The notes: generated from the letters alone by a model not told the origin. Positions 8,832 to 18,336 are shown, numbered from the stretch's first letter. The stretch is DNA of 64,000 nt from Pedobacter nanyangensis (GCF_003313505.1 NZ_QMHO01000002.1:129976-193975); one strand, 5' to 3'. Numbers and translations are program-made.

Positions 8832-10871
8832 TTAAAATTGATAACGCAACTGTATTCTCATTTCCGATTTCATTTTGCCATTTATTTCGTCCAATCCAGA
8901 GCCAACGGTTTCTACATTGTCGTAGTTGTAAAGGGCGTATCTTCCCCATAGGTCAACACGTTTGGCTAGCCTGTATTTTAAGTTGGCGTAACCCCTTAAA
9001 CCTTTTCCGTTGTACAAGCCAAAAGTAAAGTTGTAAAGCACATCGTCCTCATAAGCATAAATTCTACTGTCGTAGGAGGCTGTGTTGAAATAAGCTACCC
9101 TAATGTTTCCAGATAGCCTGGATGAAAGCGGGGCGTAGCTCACATCCTGATAAGCCAAATAGCCAAATTCAGCTTTGGCGTCACCTTTTTTAAACTGTAC
9201 CACTTCTACACGGTTTTGAAAACCAAATGATTTGCCTGCGGCCCATTTTACTTCAGCACGGTAGTTTTCTCTTTTAACCTCGTCCAAATAGTTGAAAGGT
9301 ACGGTTAAGCTCGTATTTTGTTGTTTTACTTCGGTTTTGTACCGCAAAATAGCCCTAAATGTTTTGGTAGGCGAGTAGGTTACCTGACCTAAAAACTCGT
9401 AACCATCAGAAGGGGCATCAACCCTGAAACGCAGCCAGGGGAATTTAAAATAATCGCCATAAACCTGGATGCTCCAAATTTTGGATGGGTTGATGTTCAG
9501 GCCCGCATAAAAGCCCTTTTCATTGAAAGCTTCGCTGGCCTCGGCCGTAGCCTGATTGAAAAAGTTATGGTAGTTTTTTTGATAGTTTCTGTGCAAAACT
9601 ACTGCCGAAACCGTTGAGGACAAACTTACTAAAGCGCCATTTACGTAAGCCAATCCTGCATCTAGTGATTTGCCAAATTCACCAAAAAAATAAAAGTTCT
9701 TGTAAGTATAGCTATAGTGGGCTCCCAAATTGGTCAATTCTTTTCCAGTAAAATTATGGATGCGATAAAGGCCACTTCCGGGTATAAAAGCTCTGTTGAA
9801 AGATGTGTGATAGGCTACTGCTCCAACATTTAAGGCGCTGGTTCTATATTGCAGTACACCGCCATAAACGGTTTGCTCTAAATTGTTTTTGTTGTCGATT
9901 TCAGATTGCGTACGGTGTAAGCCTGTTTCATTGATGGTGGATACGACATTTTGGCCATTTACAACAGACATAGAAGCATCTAGTTTGCGGTGCGATACAA
10001 ACGGCGAAAAATCGATGTTCTTGGCAATATTTACCGTTATTGCGGCACCACGTAGAAAGGCAAACTCATTGGCCGAAGTATAAGGTCGTAAACCTACATC
10101 GCGTTTGGCCACCCCTGTGATATCTGGTGATTTGCCAAATGCAAAACCCGACCATAAGGTAAGCGCCTGGCCAAATTGCATGGTATAATCGCCCAATACA
10201 ATCTTTTTGAACCTGCCCGTGTTAAGGAAGGCAATATGTCCAGACAGAAAATCAAATGGTTTTTGCTTGGGTCCGTTAAAGAAATATTCTCCAGCATCCT
10301 TTTCAAATACCAACGAAGCCGAAACTCTGTTGGAATAGGTATAACGATATCTGAATAAATACCGATCTGGCGTGCCCAAATACCTGCTGCCGGGTAGGTC
10401 GGTATAACCTTTCGATTTTTCAATAACCCGGCCATACCTCAAAATCAGATCGTTGTTCCCGTACATGAGCAGGTTTTTGCCCGTAATTTTATCTGTCGTG
10501 GCCGACTGTTCTAAGGTTACAAAAGGCAACAAGCGCTGAATAGTTTGTATGTCAAACTCAGGGATGCTTTGCAGTTCGAGCAAATCAATAAGCTTTCCGT
10601 TTTTTCTGATGTGCTCAAATAAGTTGCTGATTTGTAGCGGAGACAGGAAAACCAGCGTTTTCAGTTCTTCAGCATTAGTGTTGTTAAGGTTTATAGGGTG
10701 CTTGCGGAAATAGGTAAGACGGTCCTGCAATTCCGAGAGGTCATAATCCTCTGGAAGGTTTTCGGCAATGCTTTCAATCAAATCCTTGATCAGTTGGTCT
10801 TCCTGGGTTTGTGCCTTTGCCGCAAAACCAATCAGTAAAAAGGTAAATAATACCAATAGTTTAAAACGCAT
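8832..10871 (-). CDS. Outer-membrane beta-barrel protein with ComEA-like helix-hairpin-helix region
   Basis: 679 residues from the ATG at 10871. The open frame extends to 10928, but only the internal start gives an immediate signal peptide (LLVLFTFLLIGFAAKAQ), and it leaves a short 11-base overlap with the upstream gene. Residues ~60-120 follow the ComEA pattern (INLN..., EEL..., RKNG..., ELQSIP..., LLPFV). The two hairpin loops lack the usual Gly-x-Gly and read LSPLQ and PEFDI. The remaining ~550 residues are alternating aromatic/polar strands typical of a large outer-membrane barrel, ending in MRIQLRYQF with a C-terminal Phe. Placed between a PorV/PorQ-like barrel and ComEC, it may take part in DNA passage; this is inference. 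Confidence 0.8.
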   Translation of the reverse strand: MRFKLLVLFTFLLIGFAAKAQTQEDQLIKDLIESIAENLPEDYDLSELQDRLTYFRKHPINLNNTNAEELKTLVFLSPLQISNLFEHIRKNGKLIDLLELQSIPEFDIQTIQRLLPFVTLEQSATTDKITGKNLLMYGNNDLILRYGRVIEKSKGYTDLPGSRYLGTPDRYLFRYRYTYSNRVSASLVFEKDAGEYFFNGPKQKPFDFLSGHIAFLNTGRFKKIVLGDYTMQFGQALTLWSGFAFGKSPDITGVAKRDVGLRPYTSANEFAFLRGAAITVNIAKNIDFSPFVSHRKLDASMSVVNGQNVVSTINETGLHRTQSEIDNKNNLEQTVYGGVLQYRTSALNVGAVAYHTSFNRAFIPGSGLYRIHNFTGKELTNLGAHYSYTYKNFYFFGEFGKSLDAGLAYVNGALVSLSSTVSAVVLHRNYQKNYHNFFNQATAEASEAFNEKGFYAGLNINPSKIWSIQVYGDYFKFPWLRFRVDAPSDGYEFLGQVTYSPTKTFRAILRYKTEVKQQNTSLTVPFNYLDEVKRENYRAEVKWAAGKSFGFQNRVEVVQFKKGDAKAEFGYLAYQDVSYAPLSSRLSGNIRVAYFNTASYDSRIYAYEDDVLYNFTFGLYNGKGLRGYANLKYRLAKRVDLWGRYALYNYDNVETVGSGLDEINGKMKSEMRIQLRYQF

Positions 10872-11664
10872 ACGACAAGCCAATTTGAGGGGTGTAACCA
10901 ATTTGAGGATGGCTTTGAACCGCCACATCCAATATTAATTTTTGGTAATTTAATCCAATGCCAACATATTGTTTAAACGGTTTGGCACTAATGCCACCAC
11001 GTAGGCTCAATATTTCATGAAATCGATAGTCTGCGCCCACACTAACATCAAATTTTTGGTCAAAATCCTTAGACACGGTTGTGGCCACAATTACTTTGTT
11101 AGAAGGCGTATAGGTAGCCCCAAAATGTAGCGCTGTAGGGATGTGGGCGGCAATATTGCTTGATTTGTAGGTTTGCGACGAGGGGTTGCTTGCATATAGC
11201 CCCAACCCAATTTGTTTGCTCAGTACGTAATTTACGCCGGCATCAACCGAGAAAGTAGTGGCATCGCCATAATTGGTAATTTTAAGTTGGTGCAGGTTAA
11301 CTTTAATCCCTATAGAAAGTTGTTCCCCAAATTTCTTGGCCAGGCCCAAGCCTGCTTTAATCTCATTATACTCGCTAATGCCGTATCGGTTAACGCTCAG
11401 TCCAGCAAAATTGCCGTTAAATGGCAGTACAAAAGCAAAATTTTGTTCGCTCAGTTCATCTCCAAATAAATAACGGGCATAATTTGCCGCTGCCGTAGGC
11501 GATTGTAGCCCGGTAATACCCGCCGGATTGGCGTTTAAGCTCCAGATATCATACAAGGCAGCACTGGCATTGCCCATGGCCGTTAAACGAGCGCCTTGGT
11601 TGTATTGCGACCAAGATTTATTAACGCTCAGAAAAATAATAATAAATAGTAAAAATTTGCGCAT
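10861..11664 (-). CDS. PorV/PorQ-like outer-membrane beta-barrel protein
   Basis: 267 residues with a signal peptide (first ~19 residues, ending in NKSWSQ). It opens with the ARLTAMGNASAALYD...NPAG pattern shared by PorV/PorQ/UPF0164-type barrels and continues as short amphipathic strands to a C-terminal Phe (IGLSYAF), a BAM-recognition-like end. It is shorter than PorV itself (about 390 residues), so a direct type IX secretion role is not shown. Its 3' end overlaps the start of the HHH/barrel gene by 11 bases, which suggests translational coupling. Confidence 0.75.
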   Translation of the reverse strand: MRKFLLFIIIFLSVNKSWSQYNQGARLTAMGNASAALYDIWSLNANPAGITGLQSPTAAANYARYLFGDELSEQNFAFVLPFNGNFAGLSVNRYGISEYNEIKAGLGLAKKFGEQLSIGIKVNLHQLKITNYGDATTFSVDAGVNYVLSKQIGLGLYASNPSSQTYKSSNIAAHIPTALHFGATYTPSNKVIVATTVSKDFDQKFDVSVGADYRFHEILSLRGGISAKPFKQYVGIGLNYQKLILDVAVQSHPQIGYTPQIGLSYAF

Positions 11665-11724
11665 AGGCTGTTTGGTGTAGCCAATTTATGGTAAAATATA
11701 ATATCTACAAAACAAATTGTAACG

Positions 11725-12438
11725 TTACTTCCTAATTTCTATGGGTGTATCCTGAAACACGAGGTTTCTAAAATTGGCCATGTCTTTATTAGAAAGTGCG
11801 ATACAGCCGTTTGTCCAGTCTTTTTTCCTTTTTAAGCCTTTAGATGTGCCATGCACCATAATGTTGCTGCCCACTTGCAAGCCTTTGGCTTTGGCCCTTG
11901 CCGAGTCAACTTTATTGGGATAAGAGATATGAAAAGAATGGAAAGTGGTACCGTTCCATCTCTGCCAATCAAGAGTGTAATTGCCCTCCGGAGTTTTGCC
12001 GTCACCTTCACGTTGTTTCTGCCCGATGGGATTTGGCCCCAACGCAATCGGATAGGTTTTAACAATATTGGAATCTTTAAGCAGGTACATTTTTCGCTCG
12101 CTTTTTATCACCAATACCTTGTTTACCATATTTCTTTGGATAAACCTGGCTTCGGCATCAGCAATGACGCTTTCGTAGGTGACAGGCTTTTTATTGAGTC
12201 CCCATTTACTGCGAAGCCTAAGCATGGCTGATTTTAAAATCCAAATATAGTCTTTGGTTTTGCCGGTGGTGTCAATAATGTTTCGATAAGTTAAATACTG
12301 ATCCAAGTCACTTTGCATGACCGAGTACTTTAACACGGTATCCCTAAAAAGCACTTTGTCGTTTTGTGCGTTTGATTGACAGGCGTTAAGAAAAAAGATA
12401 GATAGGATAACAAATGACCAAAAATTAGATTTCTTCAT
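11725..12438 (-). CDS. L,D-transpeptidase (YkuD family) lipoprotein
   Basis: 237 residues. The N-terminus is a lipoprotein signal with lipobox FLNAC followed by QSNAQ. The YkuD catalytic region is clear: His196 in MVHGTS and the nucleophile Cys212 in TNGCIAL. The upstream strand VLVIKSERKMYLLKDSNIVK is typical of the domain. The family makes 3-3 peptidoglycan cross-links or attaches proteins to the wall. The last codons of the MerR gene overlap its start by 14 bases, so the two form an operon. The region between the lipobox and the domain (25-110) is not recognised. Confidence 0.88.
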   Translation of the reverse strand: MKKSNFWSFVILSIFFLNACQSNAQNDKVLFRDTVLKYSVMQSDLDQYLTYRNIIDTTGKTKDYIWILKSAMLRLRSKWGLNKKPVTYESVIADAEARFIQRNMVNKVLVIKSERKMYLLKDSNIVKTYPIALGPNPIGQKQREGDGKTPEGNYTLDWQRWNGTTFHSFHISYPNKVDSARAKAKGLQVGSNIMVHGTSKGLKRKKDWTNGCIALSNKDMANFRNLVFQDTPIEIRK

Positions 12439-12760
12439 TAAGTTTAAGCAAGAAACTTTTCAAACGTTCCAGCGAATCTATAATCTTCTGGTTTTCTTTT
12501 ACTTCGCCACTGTTACTTTTCATGTGTTCTTTAGCACCTTTAAGCGTAAAGCCCTTATCGTCTACCAAATGGAAAATGACCTTTAGGTTATCGATATCTT
12601 CAGGTGTAAATAGCCGGTTTCCCTTTTTGTTTTTTTTAGGTTTAAGTACGTCAAACTCTTTTTCGTAAAACCTAATCTGCGAAGCATTTACGCCAAACAT
12701 TTCTGTTACTTCGCCCATTGTATAATACATTTTATTGATTTCTCTTTCCTTGTAAGGCAT
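12425..12760 (-). CDS. MerR-family transcriptional regulator
   Basis: 111 residues. The N-terminal winged-helix reads YYTMGEVTEMFGVNASQIRFYEKEF and then LKPKKNKKGNRLFTPED, the standard MerR DNA-binding unit. A short helical C-terminal part is probably a dimerisation coil. No metal-binding Cys cluster is seen, so it is not a classical metal sensor. It leads the operon with the L,D-transpeptidase and is divergent from alaS. A consensus promoter lies at 12807-12839. Confidence 0.88.
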   Translation of the reverse strand: MPYKEREINKMYYTMGEVTEMFGVNASQIRFYEKEFDVLKPKKNKKGNRLFTPEDIDNLKVIFHLVDDKGFTLKGAKEHMKSNSGEVKENQKIIDSLERLKSFLLKLNEEI

Positions 12761-12806
12761 ATTTGATGCTGATTATTAAATGATTGTAGCTTTTACTTAA
12801 AGTGTT

Positions 12807-12839
12807 CAAATGTAAACGGATTTTAGCAGAAAACCACAA
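12807..12839 (-). promoter_or_regulatory. Putative Bacteroidota-type promoter of the MerR gene
   Basis: On the minus strand TTG (12839-12837) is followed after 22 bases by TACATTTG (12814-12807), matching the -33/-7 pattern TTG...TAnnTTTG. The expected start is near 12800, about 40 bases before the MerR start codon. Confidence 0.5.
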
Positions 12840-12847
12840 TAAAATTA

Positions 12848-12855
12848 TAATTTTG
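12848..12855 (+). promoter_or_regulatory. Possible -7 box for alaS
   Basis: TAATTTTG matches TAnnTTTG, 97 bases before the alaS start codon. No TTG is found at the proper distance upstream. It sits next to the MerR promoter on the other strand. Confidence 0.3.
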
Positions 12856-12951
12856 TGCGCAAGTGGTTTGCGGGATAAGGGTTGAGGTTTAAGGTTGGAT
12901 ATCTTATGGCTCAAGCCTTATGCCTTGCGCCTTTTAAACCTATAAATAAAA

Positions 12952-15582
12952 ATGACAGCGAAAGAAATAAGACAGACTTTTTTAGAGTTTTTTAAAAGCA
13001 AAGGACATCATATCGTACCCTCGGCACCTATTGTGGTGAAAAACGATCCTACCTTGATGTTTACTAATGCCGGAATGAACCAATTTAAAGATTTGTTTTT
13101 GGGAGAAGCCGCGGTAAAATATCCCCGTGTGGTGGATACCCAACGCTGTTTACGGGTTTCGGGCAAGCATAACGACTTGGAAGAAGTGGGAATTGACACC
13201 TATCACCACACCATGTTTGAAATGTTGGGCAACTGGAGTTTTGGCGACTACTTTAAAAAGGAAGCCATTGAATGGAGCTGGGAGTTGCTGACCGAAGTTT
13301 ATAAAATCCCGAAAGACCAACTGTATGTTTCGGTGTTTGAAGGTGACGAAAAAGAAGGCTTGCCAAAAGATACCGAAGCTTACGAGATTTGGAAACAGTT
13401 TGTGCCCGAAGACCGAATTGTATTGGGCAATAAGAAAGATAATTTTTGGGAGATGGGAGATACCGGTCCCTGTGGCCCTTGCTCCGAAATCCATGTGGAT
13501 TGCCGCAGTGCCGAAGAACGTAAAGACGGTAAAGGCAAATCGTTGGTAAATGCAGATCATCCGCAGGTAATTGAGATTTGGAACAACGTATTTATGCAGT
13601 TCAACCGTTTGAAAGACGGCTCGTTAAAACCACTTCCAAACAAACACGTTGATACAGGAATGGGATTTGAGCGTTTGGTACGTGTATTACAGGGCAAAAG
13701 CTCCAACTATGATACCGATGTTTTCCAAACCCTGATCAAACATATCTCCGAAAAATCCGGATTTGAGTATGTAGCTGGTGCAGCGCCTGGGCAGCAGGGA
13801 TGGAACGAAGCAGTTGCCATGCGTGTAATGGCTGATCATATCCGTGCAATTTCTTTTGTGATTGCCGATGGACAGTTGCCTTCAAATAACAAGGCAGGCT
13901 ACGTCATCCGTCGTATTTTACGTAGGGCTGTTCGTTATGCCTATACTTTTTTAAACTTTAAGGAGCCTTTCCTAAATCAATTGGTGCCAATACTAGCGGA
14001 TCAGTTTAAAGGTGTTTTTGACGAGTTATACCAGCAAAAGGATTTTGTGCAAAAAGTTGTTTTAGAGGAGGAAGTTTCTTTCCTAAGAACTTTGGCTACA
14101 GGGATTCAACGCTTTGAGAAATATGAAGGAGGTAAAATAATCAATGGTGATTTCGCCTTTGAACTGTACGATACTTTTGGCTTTCCAATAGACTTGACCG
14201 ACTTGATGGCCAGGGAAAAGGGACTTTCTGTGGATATGCAGGGCTTTAACAAAGCCTTGGAGGCACAGAAAAACCGGTCTCGTGCAGCAACTGCCATTGA
14301 TACCGGTGACTGGATCATGGTTAATGAAGACCGGGAAACCGAATTTGTAGGTTACGATCTTACCGAGAAAGAAACCGAGATCATCAAATACCGTAAAGTA
14401 AAGGCTAAAGGCAAAGAACAATACCAGATTGTATTGGCACAAACACCTTTCTATGCCGAAAGTGGTGGTCAGGTAGGCGATACAGGAAGATTGGAAGACC
14501 ATAGCCGCCAATTTTGGGTGGAAATTACCGATACCAAAAAGGAAAATGGCGTGATTGTTCATTTTGCGGATACTTTACCCGCCGACCTAGAAGGTAAATT
14601 CTGGGCGGTAATTGATGAAGATAAACGCAAGGAAACCGAAAATAATCACTCGGCTACACACCTGTTGCATGCCGCATTGAAGCAGGTTTTAGGGCATCAT
14701 GTCAACCAAAAAGGTAGTTTGGTAAATTCGGATTACTTACGTTTCGACTTTTCTCATTTTGCAAAGGTAACCGATGAGGAATTGAATCAAATTGAAGATA
14801 TCGTTAATGCGAAGATTCGTGAGAACATTCCTTTGAAGGAGCAAAGAAACGTACCTTATCAAGAAGCCATTGACAGTGGGGTAACCGCTTTATTTGGGGA
14901 GAAATATGGCGATTTTGTTCGTGTAATTACCTTTGACGACCATTTCTCTAAAGAACTTTGTGGCGGTACCCACGTAAAAGCTACCGGGCAAATCGGTTTC
15001 TTTAAACTTACAGCCGAATCTGCTGTGGCAGCGGGCGTGCGTAGGATAGAAGCCATCACTGGACAACGTTCGGCTTCGGTTATCCGGGAACATTTCGAAT
15101 TGGTGAAACATTTAGGGGCATTATTGAACAATCCCAAAGACTTTGTTTCGGCTTTGAGTAAGGTGATTGAAGATAATGGAGCACTGAAAAAAGAAATTGA
15201 AAAAACTATTTCTGAACGTGCAGTAGCCTTAAGGACCGATTTAGAAAGTCAAATGCAAAATATTGATGGCGTGAATTTTATAGCTACCGTGGTAGATCTT
15301 CCAAATGCAGACGCTGTTAAAACTTTAGCCTATGCGGTAAAAGGTGCCGTGCAAAATTTATTCTTGGTGTTAGGGGTGGTAATCGATGGAAAGCCGCAAC
15401 TTACCGTAGCTATTGACGATGAACTGATCAAAGCAAAAGGTTACAATGCCGGACAAATTGTGAGAGAGCTGGCAAAAGAAATCCAAGGCGGTGGCGGTGG
15501 ACAGCCGTTTTATGCTACTGCGGGAGGTAAAGATGCTGCTGGAATGACCAGGGCAATTGAAAAAGCAAAATCCTTTTTATAA
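12952..15582 (+). CDS. alaS: Alanine--tRNA ligase
   Basis: 876 residues, full length for AlaRS. The class II catalytic core is at the N-terminus (TFLEFFKSKGHHIVPSAPIV, then FTNAGMNQFKDLFLG). The editing domain has the four zinc ligands HxxxH (His566, His570) and CGGTH (Cys670, His674). The C-Ala domain ends in GGGGGQPFYATAGG. It charges tRNA-Ala and clears mischarged Ser/Gly. It begins the plus-strand block after the divergent MerR gene. Confidence 0.98.
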   Translation: MTAKEIRQTFLEFFKSKGHHIVPSAPIVVKNDPTLMFTNAGMNQFKDLFLGEAAVKYPRVVDTQRCLRVSGKHNDLEEVGIDTYHHTMFEMLGNWSFGDYFKKEAIEWSWELLTEVYKIPKDQLYVSVFEGDEKEGLPKDTEAYEIWKQFVPEDRIVLGNKKDNFWEMGDTGPCGPCSEIHVDCRSAEERKDGKGKSLVNADHPQVIEIWNNVFMQFNRLKDGSLKPLPNKHVDTGMGFERLVRVLQGKSSNYDTDVFQTLIKHISEKSGFEYVAGAAPGQQGWNEAVAMRVMADHIRAISFVIADGQLPSNNKAGYVIRRILRRAVRYAYTFLNFKEPFLNQLVPILADQFKGVFDELYQQKDFVQKVVLEEEVSFLRTLATGIQRFEKYEGGKIINGDFAFELYDTFGFPIDLTDLMAREKGLSVDMQGFNKALEAQKNRSRAATAIDTGDWIMVNEDRETEFVGYDLTEKETEIIKYRKVKAKGKEQYQIVLAQTPFYAESGGQVGDTGRLEDHSRQFWVEITDTKKENGVIVHFADTLPADLEGKFWAVIDEDKRKETENNHSATHLLHAALKQVLGHHVNQKGSLVNSDYLRFDFSHFAKVTDEELNQIEDIVNAKIRENIPLKEQRNVPYQEAIDSGVTALFGEKYGDFVRVITFDDHFSKELCGGTHVKATGQIGFFKLTAESAVAAGVRRIEAITGQRSASVIREHFELVKHLGALLNNPKDFVSALSKVIEDNGALKKEIEKTISERAVALRTDLESQMQNIDGVNFIATVVDLPNADAVKTLAYAVKGAVQNLFLVLGVVIDGKPQLTVAIDDELIKAKGYNAGQIVRELAKEIQGGGGGQPFYATAGGKDAAGMTRAIEKAKSFL

Positions 15583-15600
15583 CTAATACACTATTTTTAA

Positions 15601-16152
15601 ATGAAGAAAACTTTGTTGACGCTTTGTTTGGCGGCCGTAACTGCTTTTTCCTTTGCTCAGGAAAACGCTAAAGAGTCAGAAGAAAAAGTAACTGGAAAAA
15701 ACGAAATCAGGTTTAATCTCCTAAACACCATTATCGGGATACCGGAAATTAGCTATGAACGTATGTTTAATGATAATACGGGAGCCGGTATATCCGTTTT
15801 GGCCCGCATTTATGATGATTTGGATTATAATTTTGGCGTAATTCCATATTACAGGATCTACTTTGGAAACGCCAAACGAGCTTCGGGATTTTTTATTGAG
15901 GCTAACGCCGCCTTTATGCAGCTTGATGACGATAAATATTATATCTGGACTGACGGCAAGGGTAATTGGAGTTCGGTTCCGAGCGATAAAACCGTAAGCA
16001 GTTTTGGTATAGGTGCAGCTGCTGGTGGTAAATTTTTAACCAAAAGCGGTTTTGTAGGCGAAGCGTACTTTGGCTTAGGAAGGTTGTTTAATAAAAATGC
16101 AGGTTCCGAAGCTTATCCCCGAATTGGAATTACCATAGGCAAAAGATTTTAA
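15601..16152 (+). CDS. Small exported beta-barrel protein (DUF3575-like)
   Basis: 183 residues with a signal peptide (ending FSFAQ after ~20 residues). The mature part begins with a charged stretch and then short strands: NEIRFNLLNTIIGIPEISYE, GVIPYYRIYFG, SGFFIEANAAFMQL, FGIGAAAGGKFL and a final IGITIGKRF with C-terminal Phe. This is the pattern of DUF3575-like small outer-membrane barrels. It starts 18 bases after alaS and may be read through from it. The function is unknown. Confidence 0.7.
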   Translation: MKKTLLTLCLAAVTAFSFAQENAKESEEKVTGKNEIRFNLLNTIIGIPEISYERMFNDNTGAGISVLARIYDDLDYNFGVIPYYRIYFGNAKRASGFFIEANAAFMQLDDDKYYIWTDGKGNWSSVPSDKTVSSFGIGAAAGGKFLTKSGFVGEAYFGLGRLFNKNAGSEAYPRIGITIGKRF

Positions 16153-16189
16153 AACCAAAAAGTCCCGCATCAGCGGGACTTTTTGGTTT
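16152..16189. terminator. Bidirectional intrinsic terminator
   Basis: A 17-bp perfect stem (16152-16168 with 16173-16189) and a 4-base loop ATCA lie between convergent genes. A/T runs at both stem ends suit termination from either side. Confidence 0.85.
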
Positions 16190-16208
16190 CCGTTATTTCT
16201 ACAATAGG

Positions 16209-16625
16209 TTAATGTCTTCCCTTTCCTCGTCCTTTATGATCTTTATCTTTATGCCATCCTTTATGTTTGCCATTATCATGTCTGTATCTCTCCACATAAT
16301 GGGTTTGGTAAACATGGTGCCTTAAATAAGGGCGAGGCTCGTTAATCACAATTTTTCTGCCCCTGTGCAAGTCGTAACCCCTGTAAGCTCTAGGTAACGA
16401 AGTTCTGTGCACCCATCTGCTACCTTCGTAATACACGTACCTTCTGCTGGGTACATGGTAATAGGTACGGATATCAGGCATGTAGTAATACTCCACGTAA
16501 TCATAGCCGCGAGGTCCCCAATTAGGCTGTAAGCCTATGTTGATATTTAAACTAACTTGAGCGTTGGCTGTTTGCAATGTTGTTGCTACTATAGCAACGG
16601 TTAACATCAGGATTAAACGTTTCAT
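16209..16625 (-). CDS. Small exported His/Tyr/Arg-rich protein of unknown function
   Basis: 138 residues. A signal peptide ends at TANAQ (~residue 23). The mature protein is very basic, rich in Tyr, His and Arg, and closes with a Lys/His/Asp/Gly tail (HDNGKHKGWHKDKDHKGRGK). The middle (YYHVPSRRYVYYEGSRWVHR) resembles small uncharacterised periplasmic proteins common in Sphingobacteriaceae. No enzyme motif was seen; the His-rich tail could bind metal or polyanions, which is a guess. It stands alone between alaS/barrel and gatB. Confidence 0.7.
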   Translation of the reverse strand: MKRLILMLTVAIVATTLQTANAQVSLNINIGLQPNWGPRGYDYVEYYYMPDIRTYYHVPSRRYVYYEGSRWVHRTSLPRAYRGYDLHRGRKIVINEPRPYLRHHVYQTHYVERYRHDNGKHKGWHKDKDHKGRGKGRH

Positions 16626-16821
16626 ATCATTTAGTTTTTGCGTGTTGCCAAAACCTATACGAATACCGTGCCACAGTAGGCCGGTATTTTTTTACGTTAC
16701 ATATTTGATACATTTCGATGTTTTTTTAACGCTGTTCACATTGCTATCTGAATTTTCATGATTTTTTAGCTTTAATATGCGTATATGTGGCTCAAAATGG
16801 TTATTCGTATATAATAATCCC

Positions 16822-16829
16822 TATATTTG
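16822..16829 (+). promoter_or_regulatory. Possible -7 box for gatB
   Basis: TATATTTG, an exact TAnnTTTG match, 40 bases before the gatB start codon. A good -33 TTG at the right distance is missing. Confidence 0.35.
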
Positions 16830-16869
16830 GCACAGCTAAAAAAGCTATATCTAGTAGTAAAACCTATTA

Positions 16870-18336
16870 ATGAGTACAACAACTATCGTAAAACAAGCAT
16901 CGGATTTTGAGCTGGTTTCGGGTTTAGAGATACATGTTCAGTTAAACACACAATCCAAAATATTTTGTGCTGATAGCGCTGCATTTGGCGCTGAAGCCAA
17001 TGAACATATTTCGGCAGTTTCGTTGGGATTACCAGGTGCCCTGCCTAAGCTCAATAAAGAAGTGGTCGAAAAAGCCATGCGTATTGGTTTGGCGTTGAAT
17101 TGCGAAATCAACCCGTATAATTTTTTCGATAGGAAAAATTATTTCTACGCTGATTTGCCCAAGGGATATCAGATTACGCAAGATAACAGCCCCATTTGCA
17201 AAAATGGCTATCTCAATGTACAGCTTGCAAACGGAACCGAGAAACGTATCGGAATCAATCGTATTCACCTAGAAGAGGACGCAGGCAAAAGCATGCACGA
17301 TCAGGACGAAAACTATTCGTTTGTGGATTTAAATCGCGCTGGTGTTCCCTTGATAGAAATTGTTACAGAACCCGATATCCGCAGTGCCGAAGAAGCATCG
17401 GCTTTGCTTACTGAAATTAGACAATTAGTGCGCTTCCTAAACGTAAGCGATGGCAATATGGAAGAAGGTTCCCTACGTTGCGACGCCAATATTTCTATAC
17501 GTGAAAGAGGCACTACTGCTTTTGGTACCCGTTGCGAAGTTAAAAACCTGAACTCTATCCGTAACGTGCGCAGAGCAATTGATTTTGAATTTGGAAGACA
17601 AGTGGAAGTGGTAAGTACGGGAGGGAAGATTATTCAAAGCACCTTGAATTTTGATGCCGATAAAGGGACTACATCGCCCATGCGCAGTAAAGAGGAAGCA
17701 AACGATTACCGTTATTTCCCAGATCCTGATTTGCCACCAGTAGTGATTTCGGACGAATGGCTGAACCGTATAAAAGAAGCTATGCCAACACTGCCCAAAG
17801 AACTTGCCAAGCAACTGGTTGCGGAGCTAGGGATTAATTTCTCTGAAGCAGCAGTATTGGCAGATGATCGGGAATTATACCAGTATTACAACGAAGCCAA
17901 AAAAGATATCAAGCAACCCAAAAGCTTGGTGAATTGGCTATTGGGAAGTATCAGGGCAATCCTTAATGAAAAGCAAATTGATATTGCCAACTATGCCGTA
18001 AAGCCTATACAGCTGGCTCAAACCATTAATTTGGTGGATGAAAAGAAAATCTCCCAGCAAAATGCCATCCAACAATTATTACCAGCTTTAGAAACCAAGG
18101 AGAGTGCTAGCGCAGAACAGCTGGCGCAACAACTTAACCTACTGATTGTGGAAGATACTGATGCCGTTTCAGCACTTGTTGACGAAGTATTGGCCCAATA
18201 CCAAGCACAGGTAGCGGCATACAAAAAAGGAAAGAAAGGCGTTTTAGGTTTGTTTGTGGGCGAAGTAATGAAACTGGCCAAAGGAAAAGCTGATGCCAAA
18301 AAAGTAAACGAGTTGATTTTGGAAAAATTGAAATAA
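16870..18336 (+). CDS. gatB: Asp-tRNA(Asn)/Glu-tRNA(Gln) amidotransferase subunit B
   Basis: 488 residues, full length. It carries the GatB signature region (SGLEIHVQLNTQSKIFC at residue ~17 and GSLRCDANISIR near residue 200), the cradle domain and the C-terminal YqeY-like tRNA-binding tail rich in Gln/Ala/Lys. It acts with GatA and GatC in transamidation of misacylated tRNA; neither partner is in this window. It is followed after 68 bases by the TlpA-like gene. Confidence 0.97.
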   Translation: MSTTTIVKQASDFELVSGLEIHVQLNTQSKIFCADSAAFGAEANEHISAVSLGLPGALPKLNKEVVEKAMRIGLALNCEINPYNFFDRKNYFYADLPKGYQITQDNSPICKNGYLNVQLANGTEKRIGINRIHLEEDAGKSMHDQDENYSFVDLNRAGVPLIEIVTEPDIRSAEEASALLTEIRQLVRFLNVSDGNMEEGSLRCDANISIRERGTTAFGTRCEVKNLNSIRNVRRAIDFEFGRQVEVVSTGGKIIQSTLNFDADKGTTSPMRSKEEANDYRYFPDPDLPPVVISDEWLNRIKEAMPTLPKELAKQLVAELGINFSEAAVLADDRELYQYYNEAKKDIKQPKSLVNWLLGSIRAILNEKQIDIANYAVKPIQLAQTINLVDEKKISQQNAIQQLLPALETKESASAEQLAQQLNLLIVEDTDAVSALVDEVLAQYQAQVAAYKKGKKGVLGLFVGEVMKLAKGKADAKKVNELILEKLK

